This document shows positions 52,079 through 58,938 of a DNA stretch of 64,000 bases, piece by piece. Below the pieces are notes generated by a model. That model did no database searches, was not told the origin of the DNA, and saw only the letters and a program-made list of their open reading frames with translations. A program made the position numbers and the translations under genes. This DNA comes from Sphaerimonospora sp050942215 (lineage in GTDB: Bacteria > Actinomycetota > Actinomycetes > Streptosporangiales > Streptosporangiaceae). The stretch's first letter is position 1; every line of letters begins with the position of its first letter. The DNA is taken from positions 5,270,001 through 5,334,000 of the forward strand of contig NZ_CP192056.1 of the NCBI RefSeq assembly GCF_050942215.1, written 5' to 3'.

Positions 52079-52747
52079 TCAGGGACCCGGGGTCAGGCCG
52101 ATCGCCGCCATCCGCTTGCCGTGCTCCTCGGTCAGCCGCGCGAACAGCCGGCCGATCTCCGCCAGGTCCTCGCCCTCCTCATCGCCGGCCAGCAGTGTGG
52201 CGAGTTCGGGCCGAGCGGCCGCGAGCCGCTGTCCCTGGCTGAGCGCCTCCCCCACCATCCGGCGCGCCCACAACGCAAGCCGCCCGCTCAACCGGCGATC
52301 CGCGTCGATCGCGGCGCGCACCCGCTCCACCGCGAACTCCGAGCGGTCCTTGTCCGCCAGCACCTCGTCGACCAGCCCCCTGATCGCGGGTTCGGCCCGC
52401 CGCGCCGTCTCCCGGTAGAAGTCCCAGGCGACGCCGGTGCCCACGTACACCTTGACCAGAGCCTCGTGCCAGTCCTTCGGCTTCGTCTGGGCGTGCCAGC
52501 CGTCGATGGCCTCGACGAAAGGGGCCATCGCCTCCTCCGGATCCGCCCCGAGCGACGTCAGCCTGTCGCGCAGCCTCCGGAAATGGCCGTACTCCATGGC
52601 CGCCAGGTCGCCGAGCGCCGCCCTGTCGGTGAGGCTGGGCGCCAGTAGCGCGGCATCCTCCGCCATGCGCAGGAACGCGGTGAGCTCGGCGTACGCCAGC
52701 ATGCCCAGGAGGTCGACGACACCGGGAGCGGGAGCGGAATCAGTCAT
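52079..52747 (-). CDS. Ferritin-like fold protein (Rv3210c-type)
   Basis: 222 residues, all-helical, with paired E/ExxH-like motifs (AELTAFLRMAEDA, EYGHFRRLRDRL, and WDFYRETARRAEP), as in ferritin-like/MiaE-like actinobacterial proteins of unknown function. EYGHF supplies candidate metal ligands Glu and His; not proven. It lies opposite rhlE, as in mycobacteria. Confidence 0.82.
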   Translation of the reverse strand: MTDSAPAPGVVDLLGMLAYAELTAFLRMAEDAALLAPSLTDRAALGDLAAMEYGHFRRLRDRLTSLGADPEEAMAPFVEAIDGWHAQTKPKDWHEALVKVYVGTGVAWDFYRETARRAEPAIRGLVDEVLADKDRSEFAVERVRAAIDADRRLSGRLALWARRMVGEALSQGQRLAAARPELATLLAGDEEGEDLAEIGRLFARLTEEHGKRMAAIGLTPGP

Positions 52748-53095
52748 AGGTGTCAGGGTACGGCCGGGCCGCGCCGGCCCGGGGAACCGGACAGCCCGGC
52801 GGCTACGCCGTACGGAGGGAACTTCTGTCGAGAAGACCCGGAAATCGGTTCGGGGTTGTGGTATCGAGTAGACTGGTCTCTTGAAGGTGCGACCGCATTG
52901 TGTCCGTCCCTGGGCACGTGTCGACCTGGAGCACGTGTCGATCTGAGGCCCGTGTTCCAGAGTCCCCAGAAATCGGATGTCGCGGTCGCTTATGACGACG
53001 AGGGCGCGACTGTCCGCGAGGGCCCGGACCGGGATCGATCTGCCGGTCGGATGTCCCGGAGGGCCGCCCTTCGCAACTGATTTAGGCAGGCGACC
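52748..53095 (+). promoter_or_regulatory. Promoter and long 5' leader of the DEAD helicase
   Basis: A possible -10 TAGACT lies at 52869-52874, giving a leader of about 215 bases. The leader contains a 15-base direct repeat (GCACGTGTCGACCTG at 52914 and GCACGTGTCGATCTG at 52931, period 17). Long leaders are common for cold- and RNA-controlled DEAD helicases. A stop in the helicase frame at 53078-53080 closes upstream extension. Confidence 0.5.
52914..52945. repeat. 15-base direct repeat in helicase leader
   Basis: Two copies differ only at one base (ACC/ATC) and carry CACGTGTCGA each. They could bind a regulator twice on one DNA face (spacing 17) or shape the RNA. Confidence 0.7.
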
Positions 53096-54961
53096 CTGAC
53101 AACGACGTTCCGAGACCTGGGAGTCATCCCGGAGATCGCCGATGCGCTCGAAACCGAGGGCATAACTTCACCATTCCCGATTCAGGAGATGGCGCTCCCG
53201 CTGGCCCTCGCGGGCCAGGACGTCATCGGACAGGCGCGGACCGGCACCGGCAAGACCTATGCCTTCGGCGTCCCCATGCTCCAGTTGGTCGGCAAGCCCA
53301 GGAAGAACCGCAAGAAGCCGCGCGGTCTGGTCCTCGTGCCGACCCGGGAGCTCGCCCTCCAGGTGACCGAGGACCTCGTCCTCGCCTCGGGCAAGCTCGG
53401 CTCGCGGATCCTCACCGTGTACGGCGGGCGCGCGTACGAGCCGCAGATCGAGGCGCTCAAGAGCGGTGTCGACGTCATCGTCGGCACGCCCGGGCGGCTG
53501 CTCGACCTGGTCAAGCAGAAGCACCTCGATCTCGGTCAGGTGACCATGCTCGTCCTGGACGAGGCCGACCGCATGCTCGACCTCGGTTTCCTCCCCGACA
53601 TCGAGCGCATCATCAAGCTCGTCCCCGAGAAGCGGCAGACGATGCTGTTCTCGGCCACCATGCCCGGTGAGATCGTCGCGCTGTCGCGCCGCTATCTCAC
53701 CCGTCCCACCAACGTGCGGGCGGGGAACCTCACGGCGGAGGCCGAGCCCACCACGCTGACGACGCAGTTCGTCTACCGCACCCACCGCATGGACAAGATC
53801 GAGATCGTTGCCCGGCTGCTCCAGAGCACCGGCAACGGGCTGACGATGGTGTTCTGCGAGACGAAGCGTGCCTGCGACATGGTCTCCGAGCAGTTGCACG
53901 GCAAAGGTTTCGCGGTGGCGGCCGTTCACGGCGATCTCGGGCAGGGACAGCGTGAGCAGGCGCTGCGCGCGTTCCGCAACGGCAAGATCAACGTGCTGGT
54001 CGCGACCGATGTGGCCGCGCGCGGCATCGACATCGACGACGTCACCCACGTGGTCAACTACGACTGTCCCCAGGACGAGAAGACCTACGTCCATCGCATC
54101 GGCCGTACCGGCAGGGCCGGACGCACCGGCGTGGCCGTCACCTTCGTCGAGTGGACCGAGCTGACCCGCTGGAAGGTCATCAACAACGCGCTCGGGCTGG
54201 ACTTCCCCGAGCCGGTCGAGACCTACTCCAGCTCGCCCCACCTCTACACCGATCTCGACATCCCCGAGGGGACCAGGGGCGTCCTGCCCCGGGCCAGCCG
54301 CTCCCGGGCCGGGCTCGAAGCGGAGGATCTCGAGGATCTCGGCGAGACCGGTCGTACGCGCTCGCGGGACAGGACGGACCGGCGTGGCCGGGCGGAGCGG
54401 GAGGAGCGCCGTGAGCGTCCCGCCCGCACTCGTGAGCGCCGCCGCACCCGCGGCGGACGCCATCAGGAGGCGGACGCGACGGCGGAGCGGCAGACCACGC
54501 TCACGCCGGAGGCGCCCGATCTCGACGAGGCGACGGTGGAGACCGCCGCCGACCGGCGCGGCCGCAGGGGCGCCAACGCGGCCGCGCTCAGCGACGCGCT
54601 GGCCGAGGCGTGTCCCGCCGTGCCCGAGGCGGACGCTCCCGCCGCCGTCGGCGGCATGACCGGCGACGCCCGCCCCTCCGACCACGCGGCGCGTGACAAC
54701 GCCGCATATGACCATGACGCACATGACGGTGACGCGCGGGACGGCATCGGGGCGGACGAGGGCACGACCGGCGAACCGCCGGCGGCGCTCCGGCCCGAGC
54801 CGGAGCGGATCATCCCGCCCAGCCCGTTCGTCGTGGTGTTCAAGTCCCCCGACCTGGCGACCGACGACGACGATCTCGCCCCCTCCGCGGCGACCGAGCG
54901 AATCAACCAGCAGCAACAGCGGCGGCGTTCGAACCGACCCCAGGCCCGCCGCACCAGGTGA
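53096..54961 (+). CDS. rhlE: RhlE-type DEAD-box RNA helicase with CTG start
   Basis: The 621-residue protein has the Q motif (FRDLG..., SPFPIQEMALP), ARTGTGKT (K53), DEAD at 155-158, SATMP, VATDVAARGIDI and HRIGRTGRAG, then a long disordered tail with Arg-rich (RERRRTRGGR) and Asp/Glu/Ala-rich parts, ending in QQQQRRRSN. The first in-frame ATG (53189) falls after the Q motif; a stop precedes 53081, and the only start-like codon matching family N-termini (MTTTFRDLG) is CTG at 53096 behind AGGCAGG. So translation probably starts at CTG. It remodels RNA in cold or degradation pathways. Confidence 0.88.
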   Translation: MTTTFRDLGVIPEIADALETEGITSPFPIQEMALPLALAGQDVIGQARTGTGKTYAFGVPMLQLVGKPRKNRKKPRGLVLVPTRELALQVTEDLVLASGKLGSRILTVYGGRAYEPQIEALKSGVDVIVGTPGRLLDLVKQKHLDLGQVTMLVLDEADRMLDLGFLPDIERIIKLVPEKRQTMLFSATMPGEIVALSRRYLTRPTNVRAGNLTAEAEPTTLTTQFVYRTHRMDKIEIVARLLQSTGNGLTMVFCETKRACDMVSEQLHGKGFAVAAVHGDLGQGQREQALRAFRNGKINVLVATDVAARGIDIDDVTHVVNYDCPQDEKTYVHRIGRTGRAGRTGVAVTFVEWTELTRWKVINNALGLDFPEPVETYSSSPHLYTDLDIPEGTRGVLPRASRSRAGLEAEDLEDLGETGRTRSRDRTDRRGRAEREERRERPARTRERRRTRGGRHQEADATAERQTTLTPEAPDLDEATVETAADRRGRRGANAAALSDALAEACPAVPEADAPAAVGGMTGDARPSDHAARDNAAYDHDAHDGDARDGIGADEGTTGEPPAALRPEPERIIPPSPFVVVFKSPDLATDDDDLAPSAATERINQQQQRRRSNRPQARRTR

Positions 54962-55180
54962 CGGACATCACGAGGGGCCGGCCGCCGAGGTGACCGGCCC
55001 ACCGGCTGACAGGGAATGGACGGGTGCCGGATCGTAACCTCCGAAAAGGTTTCGCCGGTGCCCGTACGGCCTTCTCTCGGTATCGTGATGCCACGTGAGT
55101 GCACGAGTCCGCAGCAGACGGTCCAGGAGACGGGTCGCCGGCCCGTCGGCCGAAGGGCTCCCTGACGGGAAGGAGGTCTC

Positions 55181-56065
55181 GTGAGCACGCCACGATTCCT
55201 GGCTCTCCCCCCGGGCGTCAGCACACGGCAGATCGAGACTCCGGGCGGCTCGTTCGCCGCCCTGGAGGCCTGTCCCGTCAGCGGTGTCGCCGAACGCTGG
55301 CCCGCCTTACTCGTACCGGGATTCACCGGGAGCAAAGAAGACTTCATCTCGGTCCTGCAGACGCTCGCCCAGGCGGGGCGCAAGGTCATCGCGATCGACA
55401 TGCGCGGGCAGTACGAGACCCAGGGCCTCGACGATCCGCGGGCGTACACCTGTGCGGCCCTGGGAGCCGACATCGGCGCGATAGCCGCCGCCGTGGGCCA
55501 GGGAGACCCGGTCCACCTGCTCGGCCACTCGTTCGGCGGCCTGGTCGCCCGGGAGGCCGTGCTGGCCGGTCTGGTACGGCCGGCCTCGCTCACGTTGATG
55601 AGCTCGGGCCCGGCGGCCATCATCGGCCCGCGGGAGCAGGCCGGCCGGGTGATGCTGGCCGAACTGCCCGAGTACGGCATCGACTACATCTGGACCAACC
55701 GGCTCGAACCCGAGGCGCTCCAGGCCGGGGTCTCCGACGAGATCGTGTCCTTCCTGCGTAAGCGGCTGCTGGCCAATCACCCACTCGGCCTCCGGGTGAT
55801 GGCCGAGGAGGTGCTGAACGCGCCCGACCGCGTGACCGAGCTGGCCGGGCACGACCTCGACACCCTGGTCCTGTACGGCGAACACGACGACGGCTGGCCG
55901 CCGCTGCTGCAGGCGGAGATGGCGCACCGGCTCGACGCCGAGTGCGTGGTGGTCCCGGGTGCGGTCCACTCTCCCGCCGTGGAGGCCCCCGAGACGACGG
56001 CCGCTGCGCTCACCCGCTTCTGGAACACCGCGGAGAGCCGTCTGCTCCAACCGCAGTACATATGA
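55181..56065 (+). CDS. Alpha/beta hydrolase
   Basis: 294 residues from GTG behind AAGGAGG. Motifs: VPGFTGSKED, GHSFGG (Ser nucleophile), LYGEHDDGWP (Asp) and AVHSPAVE (His). Lysophospholipase/epoxide-hydrolase-like by fold. No signal peptide. The mycobacterial region also has hydrolase genes near rhlE. Substrate unknown. Confidence 0.85.
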   Translation: MSTPRFLALPPGVSTRQIETPGGSFAALEACPVSGVAERWPALLVPGFTGSKEDFISVLQTLAQAGRKVIAIDMRGQYETQGLDDPRAYTCAALGADIGAIAAAVGQGDPVHLLGHSFGGLVAREAVLAGLVRPASLTLMSSGPAAIIGPREQAGRVMLAELPEYGIDYIWTNRLEPEALQAGVSDEIVSFLRKRLLANHPLGLRVMAEEVLNAPDRVTELAGHDLDTLVLYGEHDDGWPPLLQAEMAHRLDAECVVVPGAVHSPAVEAPETTAAALTRFWNTAESRLLQPQYI

Positions 56066-56081
56066 GGGGCTGCGGACCGGG

Positions 56082-56984
56082 TCAGTCGTCGCCGATGCCG
56101 TCCCAGGGAAGACGCTCCGGCGCCGCGGCCTGTCCCTCGGCGCAGTGCCGGCGGAAGTCGCACCAGGAGCACAGCGGTCCGGGTCTCGGCGGAAACAGCT
56201 CGTCGATCTCGGGTGGCGGCGTCTTCGCCGCGGCGGCGCCACGATCCGCCGTCCGGCGGCCGCCCCTGCCCTGTCCGCCCGCCCAGCCGCGGTAGGCGTC
56301 GTCGGCGGCGGCCGCCTCCTGGGCGATCTCCTCGGCCCGGCGCAGGTGGCGTCCCAGCGACTCGTCGGTGTGCTCCCACTCGATGACGGCACCCGTCGGA
56401 ACGTGATGGAGCTCCACCCGGCGGCAGGTCCGGTGCATCATGCGCGTCGCGGCGATGGCGTAGATGGCCAGCGCGATCGAGGACCTGGCGTCCTCCGTGG
56501 TCAGCGGACGCCTGCCGGTCTTGTAGTCCACCACGACCAGTTCGTCGCCCCGCCGGTCGAGCCGGTCCACGCGCCCGGAGACCGCGATGACGGCCGTCCT
56601 CGTGGCCACGACGCGCTCGACGCCGATGGGCTCGTCGGAGGGGTCGAGCGTCGAAACGTACCCGGACACCATGTCACGCGCCCGGTCCCGCCATAACGCC
56701 GACTGCCCGGCGTCCCGGAAGCCCTCGCCGATCCAGCCGTTCGTGAGGAGGATGGCCGCCATGAGCGGGGTGCGCCGTTCGTACGGCTCCCGCCACCAGG
56801 CGGCCAGCGCGTTGTGGACCGAGGCCCCCAGGCTGTTGTGCGCCCAGGCCGGCCCCTTGGGCGGCGCCGGCCGGTCGAGATAGGTGAAGCGATAACGCCG
56901 CGCGCAGTCCAGCCACGAGTTCAGCCGCGACGGCGTACAGGTGTAGAGCCGCCTTGGCATGCCGTCGAGGCCGAGCTGCTCCAT
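56082..56984 (-). CDS. RecB-family (Cas4-like) PD-(D/E)XK nuclease with Fe-S cluster
   Basis: 300 residues from MEQLGLDG (the frame is open to 57128). CTPSRLNSWLDCARRYRF supplies the first cluster cysteine, SVHNAL the His, SGRVDRLDR and VVVDYKTG the catalytic Asp and Glu/Lys-type residues, and LCSWCDFRRHCAEG the last three cysteines. This is the layout of Cas4/AddB-like Fe-S exonucleases. It stands alone without CRISPR genes, so it is likely a repair nuclease. The linker before the last cysteines contains AAAAKTPPPE low complexity. Confidence 0.87.
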   Translation of the reverse strand: MEQLGLDGMPRRLYTCTPSRLNSWLDCARRYRFTYLDRPAPPKGPAWAHNSLGASVHNALAAWWREPYERRTPLMAAILLTNGWIGEGFRDAGQSALWRDRARDMVSGYVSTLDPSDEPIGVERVVATRTAVIAVSGRVDRLDRRGDELVVVDYKTGRRPLTTEDARSSIALAIYAIAATRMMHRTCRRVELHHVPTGAVIEWEHTDESLGRHLRRAEEIAQEAAAADDAYRGWAGGQGRGGRRTADRGAAAAKTPPPEIDELFPPRPGPLCSWCDFRRHCAEGQAAAPERLPWDGIGDD

Positions 56985-57022
56985 GACCGATCCGCCCGAT
57001 CCCGTCCCGCGCGCCGCGTCCG

Positions 57023-57736
57023 CTAGTCGTCGAGGCTCAGCTTGATGCCGGCCGCGCTCTTGCCGTCCAGCAGCGGCGTCGTCTCGGGCTCGGTCTCGTC
57101 CGCCCCGGTGAGCGATCCCGACAGCCACTGGTCGAACTGGGGCTCTAGGTCACCGATCAGACATTCCTCGCCGTGCGCCGGCAGCACACGCGTCTCGTGC
57201 GACAGCGTGAACAGCCGTTCGCCGATCGCGGTGAGCTGGTCGGCGAGCGCGGGGTATTCCCCGCCGAGCTTGCCCGGACCATCGGCGAGCAGCGTCTTCC
57301 CGGTGAAGACCGCGCCCAGCTCCTCGCAGTAGAGCGACACGCCGCCGGCGGTCACTCCGGGCGTCGTCAGCACCTCCAGCTCGACACCGGCGACCGCGAA
57401 CAGGCCCTCGTCCTCCATCTCGATGTCGGGCCAGGTCTCCTCCCACGTCTGCCGCCACAGACGCTTGTCCTTGGTGTGCACCGCGATGACCGCCTCGTCC
57501 CTGGCGGCCGTCTCGATGGCGCCGCCGACGTGGTCGGGCAGCCCGTGGGTGCAGATGACCGCGAGAACCTCCCGGTCGCCCACCTTCTCAAGGATCTTCT
57601 CCGCGTCCCGCGCGGGGTCGATGACGATGACCTCGGCGTCATCACCGACGATCCAGGTGTTGTTCTCGACCTTGTGCTCGACGCCCTCGATCTCCACCGG
57701 GCCCGAGGTCACGACTCGTTCGATGCGCGCTGTCAC
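57023..57736 (-). CDS. Metallo-beta-lactamase-fold protein with degenerate metal site
   Basis: 237 residues with the MBL fold of hydroxyacylglutathione-hydrolase type. The HxHxDH motif reads H64-G-L66-P-D68-H69, so the second His is Leu. The PGH His is V128 (TTPGVTAGG) and the bridging Asp of GDTL is K147 (FTGKTLL). H188 (PAHGEE) remains. It is unlikely to hold a normal dinuclear centre and may be non-catalytic or use one metal. Fold-defining segments are intact. It lies 38 bases upstream of the nuclease on the same strand, with the Arg-rich intergenic between. Confidence 0.85.
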   Translation of the reverse strand: MTARIERVVTSGPVEIEGVEHKVENNTWIVGDDAEVIVIDPARDAEKILEKVGDREVLAVICTHGLPDHVGGAIETAARDEAVIAVHTKDKRLWRQTWEETWPDIEMEDEGLFAVAGVELEVLTTPGVTAGGVSLYCEELGAVFTGKTLLADGPGKLGGEYPALADQLTAIGERLFTLSHETRVLPAHGEECLIGDLEPQFDQWLSGSLTGADETEPETTPLLDGKSAAGIKLSLDD

Positions 57737-57764
57737 GGCTCAGAACCTTACTACCGTTCCGGCC

Positions 57765-58409
57765 TCAGAGGGTGTCGCCGTCGAGACGAGGTGAGAAGGC
57801 GCCGAACGGCAGATCGAGCGCCTGATCGTGATCGCGCAGGTCCCGGAGCGTCAGGTTGGCCAGCGCGAGGAAGCAACCGACCTCGGCGGGCCAGACGATC
57901 GCCCACAACCAGTTGCCGAGCGCCTCCCCGACGTAGACGGCCCGGTCCTCCGGCACTCTGCCCGCGCACCACAGGGCCGCCGGGTGACCACGTACATCGA
58001 TCTTCGCGTGCGGCGGACCGTTGTCGAAGCCGGCGCCAGGATCGGGGCCCGGCAGCCCGGCGAAGGCGGCGCCGAGTCCCACCCCGGGTTCCTCGGCGAT
58101 GAGCAGCATGTCCGCCGGACCGGGAGTGAGCGACGGGCCGGTCAGCGCGACCACACTCGCCCGCACCCCGCTGCGCTCGTCCCCCGCCTCGGCGAACCCG
58201 GTGACCAGCCAGCCGGCGGGCAGCGGCCAGGGAATCCAGACGGGGACCCGGGCGGCCTGCCGGATGGCCTCGGCGGCGGCCTCGGACGGGCGCCGGGGAG
58301 GCTGCAACGGCAACACGTCCCCATGCGCGGCGCAGCGCCAGGCGCTGGACCAGACGCTCGGTTCGTGCAGCGGCCCGAAGCACCGCGGGCAGACAGGCGC
58401 GGTTCTCAC
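57765..58409 (-). CDS. DUF6758-family protein with zinc-ribbon start
   Basis: 214 residues. N-terminus RTAPVCPRCFGPLHEPS, WRCAAHGDVLPLQPP looks like a zinc ribbon (two Cys, Cys, His). The rest matches the actinobacterial DUF6758: VPVWIPWPLPAGWLVTG, GPPHAKIDVRG, NWLWAIVWPAEVG and a terminal FSPRLDGDTL. Function unknown; always found near repair or housekeeping genes in my recollection. It is transcribed with the MBL gene. Confidence 0.8.
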   Translation of the reverse strand: MRTAPVCPRCFGPLHEPSVWSSAWRCAAHGDVLPLQPPRRPSEAAAEAIRQAARVPVWIPWPLPAGWLVTGFAEAGDERSGVRASVVALTGPSLTPGPADMLLIAEEPGVGLGAAFAGLPGPDPGAGFDNGPPHAKIDVRGHPAALWCAGRVPEDRAVYVGEALGNWLWAIVWPAEVGCFLALANLTLRDLRDHDQALDLPFGAFSPRLDGDTL

Positions 58410-58469
58410 AAATATTCACGGTGCTCGGGAAACACGCCCAGCGTCAAGGCTTTTCCCGTTATCTAGTCG

Positions 58470-58482
58470 TAATCTTGGACAT
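58470..58482 (+). promoter_or_regulatory. Promoter suggesting a leaderless Nudix mRNA
   Basis: TAATCT at 58470-58475 lies 7 bases before the GTG at 58483, and no Shine-Dalgarno is present. That spacing would start transcription at or next to the G of GTG. Leaderless mRNAs are common in actinobacteria. Confidence 0.45.
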
Positions 58483-58938
58483 GTGCGGTTCATCAGATGC
58501 GTTGGGGCGATCGTCCTGGACGACAGTGGCCGGCTGCTGCTGATCCGCCGCGGCCATCCGCCGGCCCAGGGCAGCTGGTCGCTGCCCGGCGGGCGGGTCG
58601 AGCCGGGCGAGACCGACGCGGAGGCGGTACGCCGCGAGCTTCGCGAGGAGACCGGCCTCGACGTCGTCGTGGGCAGGTTGGCCGGCTCCGTCGAGCGCCC
58701 CGGGCCGGGAGGCGTCACCTACGAGATCCACGACTACGTGGCGACGGCCGATCGGCCGGGCCCGCTCTCTCCCGGTGACGACGCGGCGGACGCGCGCTGG
58801 TGCGGGCCCGACGATCTCGTACGGCTCCCGCTGACGCGCGGCCTCCTCGACGCCCTGTCCGCATGGGGCGTGCTGCCGGGTGACGCGGACCGGGGGCTCA
58901 CCGAGCCTCCTCGGTCACCCGGCTGCGCCAGACCGTGA
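58483..58938 (+). CDS. Nudix hydrolase
   Basis: 151 residues from a GTG (VRFIRCVGAIVLDDSG). The Nudix box runs GGRVEPGETDAEAV then RRELREETGLD, complete. MutT-like size; cleaves a nucleoside diphosphate linked to X, perhaps damaged nucleotides. The last 41 bases overlap the convergent propeller gene. The SPGDDAADARWCGPDDL segment matches the usual Nudix C-terminal region. Confidence 0.87.
   Translation: MRFIRCVGAIVLDDSGRLLLIRRGHPPAQGSWSLPGGRVEPGETDAEAVRRELREETGLDVVVGRLAGSVERPGPGGVTYEIHDYVATADRPGPLSPGDDAADARWCGPDDLVRLPLTRGLLDALSAWGVLPGDADRGLTEPPRSPGCARP

Noticed and set aside
56082..57128. Cas4 of a CRISPR system
   Set aside because: The nuclease resembles Cas4 in motif layout but no repeats or cas genes are nearby.
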